Source: Paracoccus jeotgali (GTDB taxonomy: Bacteria; Pseudomonadota; Alphaproteobacteria; Rhodobacterales; Rhodobacteraceae). Taken from it: a DNA stretch of 64,000 nt. Below the pieces are notes generated by a model, which did no database searches, was not told where the DNA came from, and worked only from the letters and a program-made list of their open reading frames with translations. Below are positions 36,354 to 44,285 of the stretch, one piece after another (the first letter of the stretch is position 1; each line of letters starts with the position of its first letter). The stretch spans positions 1,592,501 to 1,656,500 of the forward strand of contig NZ_CP025583.1 of assembly GCF_002865605.1 (NCBI RefSeq), written 5' to 3'. The position numbers and the translations under genes are program-made.

Positions 36354-37937
36354 TCAATGGCTGGTGCCGTCCTCGAAGGTGATCTTGTTCCAGACGTTGT
36401 ACTTGCCCGAGGGCTTGCGCATCGGCAGGCGCTTGACCTCTTCCAGGGTGGCCGCGTCATAGATCAGCACCGCGCCGTCATCTTCCCACAGCGAGACCAG
36501 CACATGACTGCCGTCGCGGGTGAATTCGGCATGGGCGAAGGTCTTGCCCGGAAACGGCTTCAGCGTCTGCACGATTTCCAGCGACTGCTTGTCGATGATG
36601 TGCATCTCGTCCTTGTGGTCGCCGATGAAGACATCCGCCCAGACATAGGGCGTGCTGTCATGGCTGCGCAGGAAAAAGCCCGGCCCGTCGGTCTTGACCT
36701 GCCCGACCAGCGACCAGTCGGTCATGTCGATCACCGACAGCACGCCCTCGTTCAGATGCGGGGTGGCCATGACCCGGTGCCCGTCGCGCTGCCAGGTGAT
36801 ACCCGACCCCAGATGCGGCATCCCCGGCAGAGGCAGCTCCGCGATCCGCCGCCCGACATCGAGGTTGATGACCACGCCCTTGTCGCCGTCGCGATTGGTG
36901 CCGATCAGCTCGCGATAATCGGGGGTGAAGAAGAAATCGTCCAGCGGCTCTTCGATCACGATGCGGCGGCGGGCGAACAGACCAGCCTCGGCGCCCAGCG
37001 CCTCGGTCATGCCCTTTTCGTGGCTGTGCACGAAGCCGTCACGGAAGGGGCCGGCGTCGGGGTCGGTGGCGATCTCCCAGATCTCGGGCGCGTCCTTCAG
37101 TGCCAGCACGAAGGATTTGCGCGCCGGGGCCTGATAGACCGCCGAGACGCGGCTTTCCGTGCCGTCGCGGGCGGTGACCGGCAGGCTGGCGGCCAGGCTC
37201 AGATCCTCGGTCGACAGGATGCTGAGACTCGCGGGCAGGTAGTTCGCCACCGCCAGCCATTTGCCGTCATGGCTCATGGCGATGTTGCGGCTGTTCAGCC
37301 CGGCGCGAACGCGGCCGACCTCGGCCAGCGACCAGATGTCGTATTTCTGCACCCAGCCGTCGCGCGACATGATGTAGACAAAGCGCCCGTCGGGGCTGAA
37401 TTTCGGCCCGCCATGAACGGCAAAGGGCGTCTCGAACCGGTCCAGCACCTCGAAACTGTCACCGTCCAGCACGCTGACGTGGTGGTCGCCGGTCTCGACG
37501 ACCAGCGTGATGTTCATCGGATCGCCGGAAAACACCGGCGCGGGCGCGGGCACGTAATCCGCGTTCATCGCCCGGCTTTCGGCCACCTGCTCGGGCGACC
37601 AGCCGGGATGCCCCTCGACCGGCTGTTTCAGGTAATCGACCAGCGAGGCGATCTGGTCGGGGTCCAGTTCCTCGGCGAAACCCTGCATCTGGGTCAGCGG
37701 GCGGCCTTGGGCGATCACGGTCTCGATCCCGCGCACGCGGCCCAGCGTGTCGGGGATCAGCGCCGGGCCGGTGCCGCCCAGACGGTCGTCGCCATGGCAC
37801 GAGGCGCAGTGTTCGGCATAATCCGCCGCCGCATGGGCGCGGACGGGGCCGGCGGACAGTGCCGCCAGCCCCAGACCTGCCGGCAGCGCGGCCAGCAGAA
37901 GAACGGCAAGATCAGTGGAAGCGATGCGCCGGATCAT
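36354..37937 (-). CDS. nirN: NirN, c-type cytochrome with d1-binding propeller (heme d1 maturation)
   Basis: A 527-residue periplasmic protein: signal peptide about 1-34, a cytochrome c domain with CASCH (Cys44, Cys47, His48), and an eight-bladed propeller related to the d1 domain of cytochrome cd1 nitrite reductase (about 150-527). In characterised systems NirN oxidises dihydro-heme d1 to heme d1, the last cofactor step, and hands it to NirS. The ATG at 37937 gives a clean signal peptide and overlaps nirJ by 26 bases; an ATG-like in-frame start further up would enlarge the overlap. It is distinguished from NirS by its shorter cytochrome domain and by its place at the end of the nir biosynthesis operon. 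Confidence 0.92.
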   Translation of the reverse strand: MIRRIASTDLAVLLLAALPAGLGLAALSAGPVRAHAAADYAEHCASCHGDDRLGGTGPALIPDTLGRVRGIETVIAQGRPLTQMQGFAEELDPDQIASLVDYLKQPVEGHPGWSPEQVAESRAMNADYVPAPAPVFSGDPMNITLVVETGDHHVSVLDGDSFEVLDRFETPFAVHGGPKFSPDGRFVYIMSRDGWVQKYDIWSLAEVGRVRAGLNSRNIAMSHDGKWLAVANYLPASLSILSTEDLSLAASLPVTARDGTESRVSAVYQAPARKSFVLALKDAPEIWEIATDPDAGPFRDGFVHSHEKGMTEALGAEAGLFARRRIVIEEPLDDFFFTPDYRELIGTNRDGDKGVVINLDVGRRIAELPLPGMPHLGSGITWQRDGHRVMATPHLNEGVLSVIDMTDWSLVGQVKTDGPGFFLRSHDSTPYVWADVFIGDHKDEMHIIDKQSLEIVQTLKPFPGKTFAHAEFTRDGSHVLVSLWEDDGAVLIYDAATLEEVKRLPMRKPSGKYNVWNKITFEDGTSH

Positions 37938-39129
37938 GGCTTTTCCCGCGGAAAGGGGTGACAGAAAGCCGCGCCAGATCGGCGTCATCGACCCCGATTT
38001 CCGCCGCGTCCAGATAGCAGGCCGGGTCTTCGGCCCAGGGGTCGCCGGTCAGTTGCAGCGCGCGGATGCGGGTGTTGCCACCGCAGACATCCTTGTGCAA
38101 GCACGCCCCGCAGCGCCCCTTGAGCGGGCGCGGCCGCGTCCGCAGCGTGGCGAGGATCGGGTCGTCGCCGGTCCAGATCTCGGAAAACGGGCGTTCCTTG
38201 ACCGAACCCAGCGTATAGTCGGACCAATAGGTGTCGGGGTGGACCTTGCCCTGCGGGTCGATATTGCCGACCCCAAGCCCCGACGAGTTGCCGCCCCATG
38301 CCTTCAGATGCGCGCGCAGATGGGCAATCTTTTCGGCCGGGAAGCGGTCCTTGGCCCAGTTCAGGAAATAGACCGCATCGGCGTCGTTGTTTCCGGTGAC
38401 AACTTCGAAGGCCTCGCCCGCCTGAACGGCGGCCCATGACCGCTCCATCAGCAGATCGAGCGCGTTGCGGGTGTGGTCGTGGCCGGTATCCTCGGCCCGG
38501 TGCTTGTCGCCGCGCCCGGCATAGACCAGATGCGACAGATAGAACTTGTCCACGCCCTCGTCCCGGCACAGATCCAGCATCTCGGGCAGATGGTGGGCGT
38601 TGTCGCGGGTGATGGTAAAGCGCAGCCCGACCTTGACGCCGCGCGCCTTGCAGGCCCGAACCCCGGCCAGCGCCTGGTCGAAGGCGCCCTCGACGCCGCG
38701 GAACCAGTCATTGACCGCCCCGATCCCGTCCAGCGAGATGCCCACATAGTCAAAGCCCAGATCGGACAGCCGGTCGATGTTCTGCGCGTCGATCCTGGTG
38801 CCGTTGGTGGACAGCGACAGGTGGCGGAAGTCCAGCCGCCGCGCCTCCGCCGCAAGCTCCCAGAAATCGAAGCGCGACATCGGCTCGCCGCCCGACAGGA
38901 TCAGCGCCGGGATGCGGAAATCCGACAGGTCCCGCAGCACGCCCATCGCCTGATCATGGGTCAGCTCGCCCGGAAAGGGCCGATCCGCCGAGACCGTATA
39001 GCAGTGACGGCATTTCAGGTTGCAGCTGCGCGTCAGGTTCCAGATCACCACCGGCTTGACCGCCCCCGTGCGCTGCCGGGGCGGGGTCGGGTGCAAAAGC
39101 TGGTGCATGTATTGGGTCAGGCGGAACAT
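37912..39129 (-). CDS. nirJ: Heme d1 biosynthesis radical SAM protein NirJ
   Basis: A 405-residue radical SAM enzyme. CNLKCRHC (Cys36, 40, 43) binds the SAM-cleaving 4Fe-4S cluster; LSGGEPMSR near 80 is the SAM-binding GGE motif; a C-terminal SPASM-like cysteine set ([12 protein letters not shown] near 350) holds a second cluster. NirJ removes two propionate side chains from 12,18-didecarboxysiroheme, leaving the oxo groups of heme d1. Starts 13 bases after nirH; its end overlaps nirN. Confidence 0.95.
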   Translation of the reverse strand: MFRLTQYMHQLLHPTPPRQRTGAVKPVVIWNLTRSCNLKCRHCYTVSADRPFPGELTHDQAMGVLRDLSDFRIPALILSGGEPMSRFDFWELAAEARRLDFRHLSLSTNGTRIDAQNIDRLSDLGFDYVGISLDGIGAVNDWFRGVEGAFDQALAGVRACKARGVKVGLRFTITRDNAHHLPEMLDLCRDEGVDKFYLSHLVYAGRGDKHRAEDTGHDHTRNALDLLMERSWAAVQAGEAFEVVTGNNDADAVYFLNWAKDRFPAEKIAHLRAHLKAWGGNSSGLGVGNIDPQGKVHPDTYWSDYTLGSVKERPFSEIWTGDDPILATLRTRPRPLKGRCGACLHKDVCGGNTRIRALQLTGDPWAEDPACYLDAAEIGVDDADLARLSVTPFRGKSHDPAHRFH

Positions 39130-39142
39130 CGGTTCTCCTCTC

Positions 39143-39625
39143 CTAGCCGTCGCGCAGGCGAAGGCCGGTCTTTTTCAGGATCCGGGTTGAAAACAGGATG
39201 TCATGGGCGGCGCAATCGTCGCCCAGCATCTCGCGGATGATCTGGCGCTTTTCCTCGACCTCATCGCGCGAGCGGCCATGCAGCATGGCGAACAGGTTGT
39301 AGCGCCAGACTGGCGCGCGGGGACGCAGATAGCAATGGGTGACGAAATCGAGCGCGCCGATCTGGCGCCCAAGCTCGGTCGCGCGGGCATCGGTGACGTC
39401 CCAGACGCTCATCCCGTTGGCGGTCATGCCCAGCGCATAGTGATTGGGCGCAATGGCGATGCGGCGGATGATGCCGCGTTCCTGCATGTCCGCCAGCCGC
39501 GCGATGACCTCGTCCTCGGTCAGGTCCAGCGTCTGGGCGATGCGCGCATAAGGGCGCTCGGTCAGGGGCAGGCCCCCTTGGGTCGCGGCGATCACGCGCC
39601 GGTCGGTCTGGTCCAACACGCTCAT
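39143..39625 (-). CDS. nirH: Siroheme decarboxylase subunit NirH
   Basis: A 160-residue AsnC/Lrp-like protein: winged-helix part [27 protein letters not shown], then the ligand-binding half with [17 protein letters not shown] and [20 protein letters not shown]. It acts with the NirD-L and NirG proteins in decarboxylating siroheme to 12,18-didecarboxysiroheme; it is not a transcription factor despite the fold. The ATG at 39625 overlaps the nirG stop by four bases. Confidence 0.9.
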   Translation of the reverse strand: MSVLDQTDRRVIAATQGGLPLTERPYARIAQTLDLTEDEVIARLADMQERGIIRRIAIAPNHYALGMTANGMSVWDVTDARATELGRQIGALDFVTHCYLRPRAPVWRYNLFAMLHGRSRDEVEEKRQIIREMLGDDCAAHDILFSTRILKKTGLRLRDG

Positions 39626-40092
39626 GCCTGCACCCGAAAGCCGATGAAGAATTCTTCCAGTTTGGGGAATTGCCAGACCTTCAGCCCGGTCTCGCTTTCG
39701 ATGCGCTCGCAGGTCTCGGCGATGCCCTCGGGCTTGCCGGTGGCCAGCACGAACCACATGTTCAGCTCGTGGTCGCGCTGATAGTTATGCGCGACCTCGG
39801 GGAAGGCGTTGACGGTCGCCGCGACAAAGTCGAAATCCTGCGGCGGCACCGCCATGGCGCACAGGCAGAACGCGCCCCCCATGGCGGCGGCGTCAAAGAA
39901 CGGCCCGAACCTTGTCGTGGCGCCGATCTGGCGCAGGCGGGTCAGGCGCGCGATCAGATCCTCGCCCGACAGGCCCAGCGGCTCGGCGGCGGCGGCATAG
40001 GGCTCGGGCACCAGGGGAAAGCCTTCCTGCAAGGTGTTGAGAATGGCGCGATCCGTCGCGTCCAGCGCATCTTCGGGCAAAGTTTCACGCAT
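39622..40092 (-). CDS. nirG: Siroheme decarboxylase subunit NirG
   Basis: A 156-residue AsnC/Lrp-like protein beginning MRETLPEDALDATDRAILNTLQ with the ligand-domain motif RFGPFFDAAAMGGAFCLCAMAV and NYQRDHELNMWFVLAT. The HNYQR/ELNMWFV segment matches the catalytic siroheme-decarboxylase type, as in the NirD half of the upstream fusion. The ATG shares one base with the stop of nirDL (TGATG), so translation is coupled. NirG versus NirH was assigned from order and similarity to each half of the fusion. Confidence 0.88.
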   Translation of the reverse strand: MRETLPEDALDATDRAILNTLQEGFPLVPEPYAAAAEPLGLSGEDLIARLTRLRQIGATTRFGPFFDAAAMGGAFCLCAMAVPPQDFDFVAATVNAFPEVAHNYQRDHELNMWFVLATGKPEGIAETCERIESETGLKVWQFPKLEEFFIGFRVQA

Positions 40093-41093
40093 CAGGCCGC
40101 CCTCCCCTTGCGGCGTGGTAGTGTATCTGTGGTGATGACGGCCCCGCGCTGGCGAAAGCAGCGGGTGGAAAACAGGATGCGATGCTCGACGCCGTCGAGC
40201 TGCGGCAGGGCGCGGGCGCGGTCCAGAACCGCCATCGCCTCGGGGCGCGAGCGGGCGTGGATCATGCAGAACAGCGGAAACTCCCACAGGCCGGGCACGG
40301 TGCGGCGCTGATAGCACAGGGTGACGCCGGGGATGCGCGCCAGCGCCTCGCCCGCGGCCTCGATCTGCGCCTCGGGCAGGCGCCAGACGACCATTGCGTT
40401 CTCGCGCCAGCCCAGCGCGCGATGCCGCACGATGACGCCGACGCGGGTCAGGATGCGCGCCTGCGCCAGCGCCTCGATCCGCTGCAGGATCTCGGCCTCG
40501 GGCCGGTCCAGCGTGGCGGCGAGCGCGGCGAAGGGCTGCGGCACAAGCGCCAGCCCCTGCGACAGCGCCTGCATGATCGGCCGGTCGCCGGGCTGCATCG
40601 CGTCCTCATCCGCCGCGCGGTCCAGCGCCATGCTGCGGCGCGGGCCGGACAGCGGAAAGCCCAGATCGATGTTGAAGGCCCGCAGCAGCGGCAGCGACAG
40701 GACGGGCAGCCCCGAGGCGTCTTCGATCCGCGCCAGGCTTTCGGCCAGCTGATCCTGATCGGGCGCGGTGGCGACGAACCAGATGTTCCAGTCGCCCTCG
40801 CGCAGATAGGAATGGTTGACGCCCGTCTCGGCGTTGACGATTTCCGCGACCTCTTCGATGCGGTCCTCGGGCACGGCCAGCGCCGCCAGCGTCGAGGCCG
40901 CCGCCGTATTCGGCCGGCAGGTCGCGCCGACCCGGCTGATCCGGCCCATCTCGCGCATCGCGGCCAGCCGCGACAGCACCTCGGCCTCGGTCAGGTTCAG
41001 CGTCTCGCCCATGGCGCGAAAGGGGCGCGACACCAGCGGCATGTCGCGCTGAAACTCATTGAGCAGGCGCAGGTCCAGATCATCCATGGTCAC
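40092..41093 (-). CDS. nirDL: Siroheme decarboxylase NirD-NirL fusion
   Basis: A 333-residue protein made of two AsnC-like modules: residues 1 to about 150 (NirD-like, with RVGATCRPNTAAASTLAA and NHSYLREGDWNIWFVAT) and about 170-325 (NirL-like, with RVGVIVRHRALGWRENAMVVW and LCYQRRTVPGLWEFPLFCMIH). Paracoccus species have this fusion while Pseudomonas has separate genes. Together with NirG and NirH it decarboxylates siroheme. The GTG at 41093 overlaps the nirF stop (GTGA); an ATG two codons later at 41087 is an equally good start. Confidence 0.9.
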   Translation of the reverse strand: MTMDDLDLRLLNEFQRDMPLVSRPFRAMGETLNLTEAEVLSRLAAMREMGRISRVGATCRPNTAAASTLAALAVPEDRIEEVAEIVNAETGVNHSYLREGDWNIWFVATAPDQDQLAESLARIEDASGLPVLSLPLLRAFNIDLGFPLSGPRRSMALDRAADEDAMQPGDRPIMQALSQGLALVPQPFAALAATLDRPEAEILQRIEALAQARILTRVGVIVRHRALGWRENAMVVWRLPEAQIEAAGEALARIPGVTLCYQRRTVPGLWEFPLFCMIHARSRPEAMAVLDRARALPQLDGVEHRILFSTRCFRQRGAVITTDTLPRRKGRAA

Positions 41094-42253
41094 AGCCCCA
41101 TCCGATGCGCGCGGTCGGTGAAGAAGATGCCCGAGGGCGCGCGCGCCTCGATCTCGGCCAGCACCTCGTGGCTGCGGGCGTCGCGGATCTCGACCCGGTT
41201 CTCGTCACGCACCGACAGCCAGACCTCGCGGCCGCGCGGGGCGAATTCCATGTGCAGGACGCCTTTGCCCGGCGTCAGGGTGCGCGTCACCTTCCGCGTC
41301 ATCACGTCGATGATCTGCACCTTGTCATTGTCCGGCGGCGCGAAATTCACCCAGACTTCGCGCTTGTCCGGGCGGGCGAGCGCAAAGACGGGCTGGCCGG
41401 CAAGTTCGGTCCGGCCGGTCTCGGCCAGCGTCGCGGCATCGACCCACAGCAGCTGGTGCAGCCCCACCGCCGGCAGCGCATAGACGCCATCGGCCAGCGT
41501 CCAGCCCTGCAGATGCGGCATTTTATACACCGGCATGTCCGGCTGATCGCGCCCGTAATCGGGCAGGAAGCGCGTGGCCTGCGGCGGGTCCTGCCACAGA
41601 TCGACGGCGGTCAGGCCCTTTTCGCCGAACAGCCCGACGATATAGGTCCGCCCGTCGCCGGTCAGCAGCGCGTCATAGGGGTTGGCGCCGATGCCCTCCA
41701 GCCGGGTGATTTCGGGGTTGGCGGGATCGGCGGAATGGTCCAGCAGCCACACCTCGCCCGTGTCCCAGGTGGCGACCACGAAGCGAGAGCCGGGCACATC
41801 GGCGATGCCCACCGTCTTGGAGCCCATCGGGATGTCCGCCACCAGCGCCAGCGTGTCGGCGTCAAAGACCTTGACCCCGCCCGGTTCGTAATTCGACACC
41901 GCCACCAGCCGCCCGTCATCCGAGATCGCGCCGCCGATCGAGTTTCCGCCCTGAATGACGCGGTTGACGACGCTTTGGGTCAGCAGATCGACCTTGCTCA
42001 GCCCACCATCGCGGCCAAAGACAAAGGCGAAGCGTTCGTCGGGGGAATAAACTAGGCTGGCATGGGACAGATCGCCCAGGCCCTCGATCCGGCCGATGGC
42101 GGCGCGTTCGCTGCGGTCCACGACCAGAAGCGAGCCGGCCTCGCGTTCCACGATCAGCCCCAGATCGCCGGTGCCGCGCAGATCGTCGGCCATGGCAGGG
42201 CCGGTCAGCATCAGCACCGCCAAAGCGGCTGCGGCAAGCGCGCGCAAGGTCAT
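41090..42253 (-). CDS. nirF: Heme d1 biosynthesis protein NirF
   Basis: A 387-residue exported eight-bladed propeller related to the d1 domain of nitrite reductase. Signal peptide about 1-22 (cleavage after AMA); no lipobox Cys, so it is expected to be soluble in the periplasm, as reported for the Paracoccus protein. Landmarks are IVEREAGSLLVVDRS, SHASLVYSPDERFAFVFGRDGG and MPHLQGW. NirF binds heme d1 and is required for it; its reaction is unsettled. The ATG at 42253 overlaps the nirC stop by four bases. Confidence 0.93.
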   Translation of the reverse strand: MTLRALAAAALAVLMLTGPAMADDLRGTGDLGLIVEREAGSLLVVDRSERAAIGRIEGLGDLSHASLVYSPDERFAFVFGRDGGLSKVDLLTQSVVNRVIQGGNSIGGAISDDGRLVAVSNYEPGGVKVFDADTLALVADIPMGSKTVGIADVPGSRFVVATWDTGEVWLLDHSADPANPEITRLEGIGANPYDALLTGDGRTYIVGLFGEKGLTAVDLWQDPPQATRFLPDYGRDQPDMPVYKMPHLQGWTLADGVYALPAVGLHQLLWVDAATLAETGRTELAGQPVFALARPDKREVWVNFAPPDNDKVQIIDVMTRKVTRTLTPGKGVLHMEFAPRGREVWLSVRDENRVEIRDARSHEVLAEIEARAPSGIFFTDRAHRMGL

Positions 42254-42594
42254 TTCTCGTCCCCTTCCAGCAGATAATCGGCGATCCACAGCGCCTCATC
42301 CTCGGTCAGCAGCGGCCGCCAGGGTGGCATCGCGGTGCCGGGGATGCCGTCGAGGATCAGCCCGGCCAGATCCTGCGGGTCGCGGTCGGCCAGATCTTCG
42401 GGCGTGATCGCGGCCCCCAGCCCGCCGGTCATCCGCAAGCCGTGGCACGATCCGCAATCCTGCCGGACCATGTGGCGCAGCTCGTCCGCGCGGGCCTCGG
42501 GGATCGCGGTCGCGTCGCCCGACATCGCCGCCGCGGGCCAGCCCGGCACCAGCGCCACAAGGCAGACGGCCAGCAGGGTCCGCGTCTCAGTCAT
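42250..42594 (-). CDS. nirC: Cytochrome c55x, NirC
   Basis: A 114-residue periplasmic monoheme cytochrome c: signal peptide about 1-24, heme motif CGSCH (Cys47, Cys50, His51) and a distal Met in PGTAMPPWRPLL as the sixth ligand. NirC passes electrons during heme d1 maturation, probably to or from NirN and NirF. It overlaps nirE by eight bases and nirF by four. The ATG at 42594 is chosen because it gives a proper signal sequence. Confidence 0.92.
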   Translation of the reverse strand: MTETRTLLAVCLVALVPGWPAAAMSGDATAIPEARADELRHMVRQDCGSCHGLRMTGGLGAAITPEDLADRDPQDLAGLILDGIPGTAMPPWRPLLTEDEALWIADYLLEGDEK

Positions 42595-43453
42595 GGCTCG
42601 CCAGTTCCACCGCCGCGTTGAAATCGGGCGCAAAGCCGGCCGCCAGCGCAGCCGGGACCGGACAGGGCAGCGCCGCATCCTCGGCCAGCGCGGCGACATG
42701 GCCGATGATGAACAGCAGCGGCGCGGGCATGGGCCCCGGTTCCTGCCCGTTCGCCAGCCCCGCCAGATCGAAGCGGCGGCGCGTTTCCGACGGCGTTGTC
42801 GCGGCAGAGACCGCCAGCACCGGCAGCGCCGCGGGCATGCCGTGGGCGATCAGCCGGGTCGCGATGTCCTGGATATTCGCCCCGCCCATATAGACGACCA
42901 GCGTGGTGTCGGGATCGGCCAGCGAGGCCCAGTCGAGGTCCAGCGCCGCGTCTCGCGCCCGATGGCCGGTGACCAGCCGAAGCCCGGTGGCCAGCCCGCG
43001 ATGCGTCAGCGGCAGGCGCGCCGAGGCCGCAGCCCCCTGCGCTGCCGTGATGCCGGGCACGTAATCGCAGGGGATGCCCGCCGCGCGCACGGCCTCGAAT
43101 TCCTCGCCGCCGCGCCCGAAGATCGTCGGATCGCCGCCCTTCAGCCGCGCCACATGCAGCCCGGACAGCGCCAGTTCGACCAGCAGCGCGTTGATGCTTT
43201 CTTGCGGGACCGGGTGGCAGCCCGATTCCTTGCCGACAAAGATGCGGCGCGTGCTGGCGGGGATCAGTTCCATGATCTGATCCGACACCAGACGGTCATG
43301 GACCACCACCTCGGCGGTCTGCAGCAGCCGCAGCGCGCGGATGGTCAGCAGGTCGGGATCGCCCGGCCCCGCGCCGATCAGGTCGACGCGGCCCATGGGG
43401 CGCTGGCCGGCAGGCCCCCGGCGCGGCGAATCGGAATAGCCGTCGCGCATCAT
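42587..43453 (-). CDS. nirE: Uroporphyrinogen-III C-methyltransferase NirE
   Basis: A 288-residue SAM-dependent enzyme that methylates uroporphyrinogen III at C2 and C7 to precorrin-2, the first dedicated step to siroheme and heme d1. Motifs: VDLIGAGPGDPDLLTIRAL near residue 22-40, VVVHDRLVS, LKGGDPTIFGRGGEE near 105 and PGITAAQGAAASA near 130. There is no CysG-type dehydrogenase/chelatase half. It is the first gene of the operon; no nirS precedes it. Starts at ATGATG, with an NNR-type box about 120 bases upstream. Confidence 0.92.
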   Translation of the reverse strand: MMRDGYSDSPRRGPAGQRPMGRVDLIGAGPGDPDLLTIRALRLLQTAEVVVHDRLVSDQIMELIPASTRRIFVGKESGCHPVPQESINALLVELALSGLHVARLKGGDPTIFGRGGEEFEAVRAAGIPCDYVPGITAAQGAAASARLPLTHRGLATGLRLVTGHRARDAALDLDWASLADPDTTLVVYMGGANIQDIATRLIAHGMPAALPVLAVSAATTPSETRRRFDLAGLANGQEPGPMPAPLLFIIGHVAALAEDAALPCPVPAALAAGFAPDFNAAVELASHD

Positions 43454-43575
43454 GCCGCCCTCGCCCTCTGTGCGACTGGCGCGCCGCAGCCCTGTCCGTT
43501 CCGATCTTGCATGGGGACACCCCGTCTGGCTGGATCATCTTTGCCCCGTGATGCCCCGTCGGCTCTGTCCGGGCC

Positions 43576-43589
43576 TTGACGTCGGTCAA
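43576..43589 (-). promoter_or_regulatory. FNR/NNR-type box upstream of nirE
   Basis: TTGAC-GTCG-GTCAA, a perfect 5-4-5 inverted repeat of the Crp/FNR type (TTGAC-N4-GTCAA), the form bound by NnrR/NNR in Paracoccus denitrification promoters. Its centre is about 130 bases before the nirE start. It also lies 52 bases beyond the pdeM stop, so nirE is its natural target. A -10 element could not be placed confidently. Confidence 0.75.
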
Positions 43590-43640
43590 CGTCGCGGCGG
43601 AATCTTCACAAGCTGGCCAAGGGTTAGGGCGCGGCCTTCG

Positions 43641-44285
43641 CTAGCGCAGCGGCAATGGCAGCGGCAGCGCGCGGCGGCCGGTCAGCACCGCCAGCCCCGC
43701 CGGCACCAGCGCCCGCAGCACCGGCGCGTCATGCGCCAGCCCGCCGGTATAATGCCCGAAGGCGGGCAGGATCAGGTGGTCGCGCCCGACCAGAAACACC
43801 GGACGCGAGCGCCCGGCGAGGCTGAGCTTTGGGTGGTAATGCCCTGAAATGTCAGGCCCCTGCCCCGACACCGCGATATGGCGCAGGACCAGCCCGGCGC
43901 AGGCCCAGTCCACCGGCCCCGAGGCGACATCATGGTTCCCGGCCAGAAACAGCGTCTCGACCCGCGCCGCGATGGCGTCCAGCGTGGCGCGGTCGGTCTC
44001 GGTCAAGGCATGGGCCGCCAGATCGTCGTCGAAGATATCGCCCAGCAGCACCAGCCGCGCCGGGCGGGTCGCCGTCAGTTCGGCACCCAGCCGGGCCAGC
44101 GTCTCGCGCGTCTCGAATGGCGGCAGCAGCGTGCCGCCGCGCCGGGCCATCCGCTCGGACTTGCCCAGATGCAGGTCGGCCGCGATCAGCATGTCCTGAT
44201 CCGGCCAGTAGAGCGTGCCCGAGCCGCGCGCCACCAGATGCTGCCCGCCAAAGCGGAAGCCGTATCCCGCCCCGCCCTCGATCAC
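43641..44285 (-). CDS. pdeM: Ligase-associated DNA damage response endonuclease PdeM (MPE)
   Basis: A 214-residue calcineurin-like metallophosphoesterase with the full metal set: ADLHLGKSE (Asp37, His39), LLGDIFDD, LAGNHD and SGHYHP. The Pseudomonas homologue is a Mn-dependent single-strand DNA endonuclease encoded with Lhr-Core, an ATP-dependent ligase and an exonuclease, the same set as here. The GTG start at 44285 overlaps the lhr stop by four bases. Last gene of the five-gene unit. Confidence 0.92.
   Translation of the reverse strand: MIEGGAGYGFRFGGQHLVARGSGTLYWPDQDMLIAADLHLGKSERMARRGGTLLPPFETRETLARLGAELTATRPARLVLLGDIFDDDLAAHALTETDRATLDAIAARVETLFLAGNHDVASGPVDWACAGLVLRHIAVSGQGPDISGHYHPKLSLAGRSRPVFLVGRDHLILPAFGHYTGGLAHDAPVLRALVPAGLAVLTGRRALPLPLPLR

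Noticed and set aside
36354..37937. Calling the cytochrome/propeller gene nirS
   Set aside because: It stands last, after nirJ, and its cytochrome domain and sequence are of the NirN type; nirS would precede nirE.
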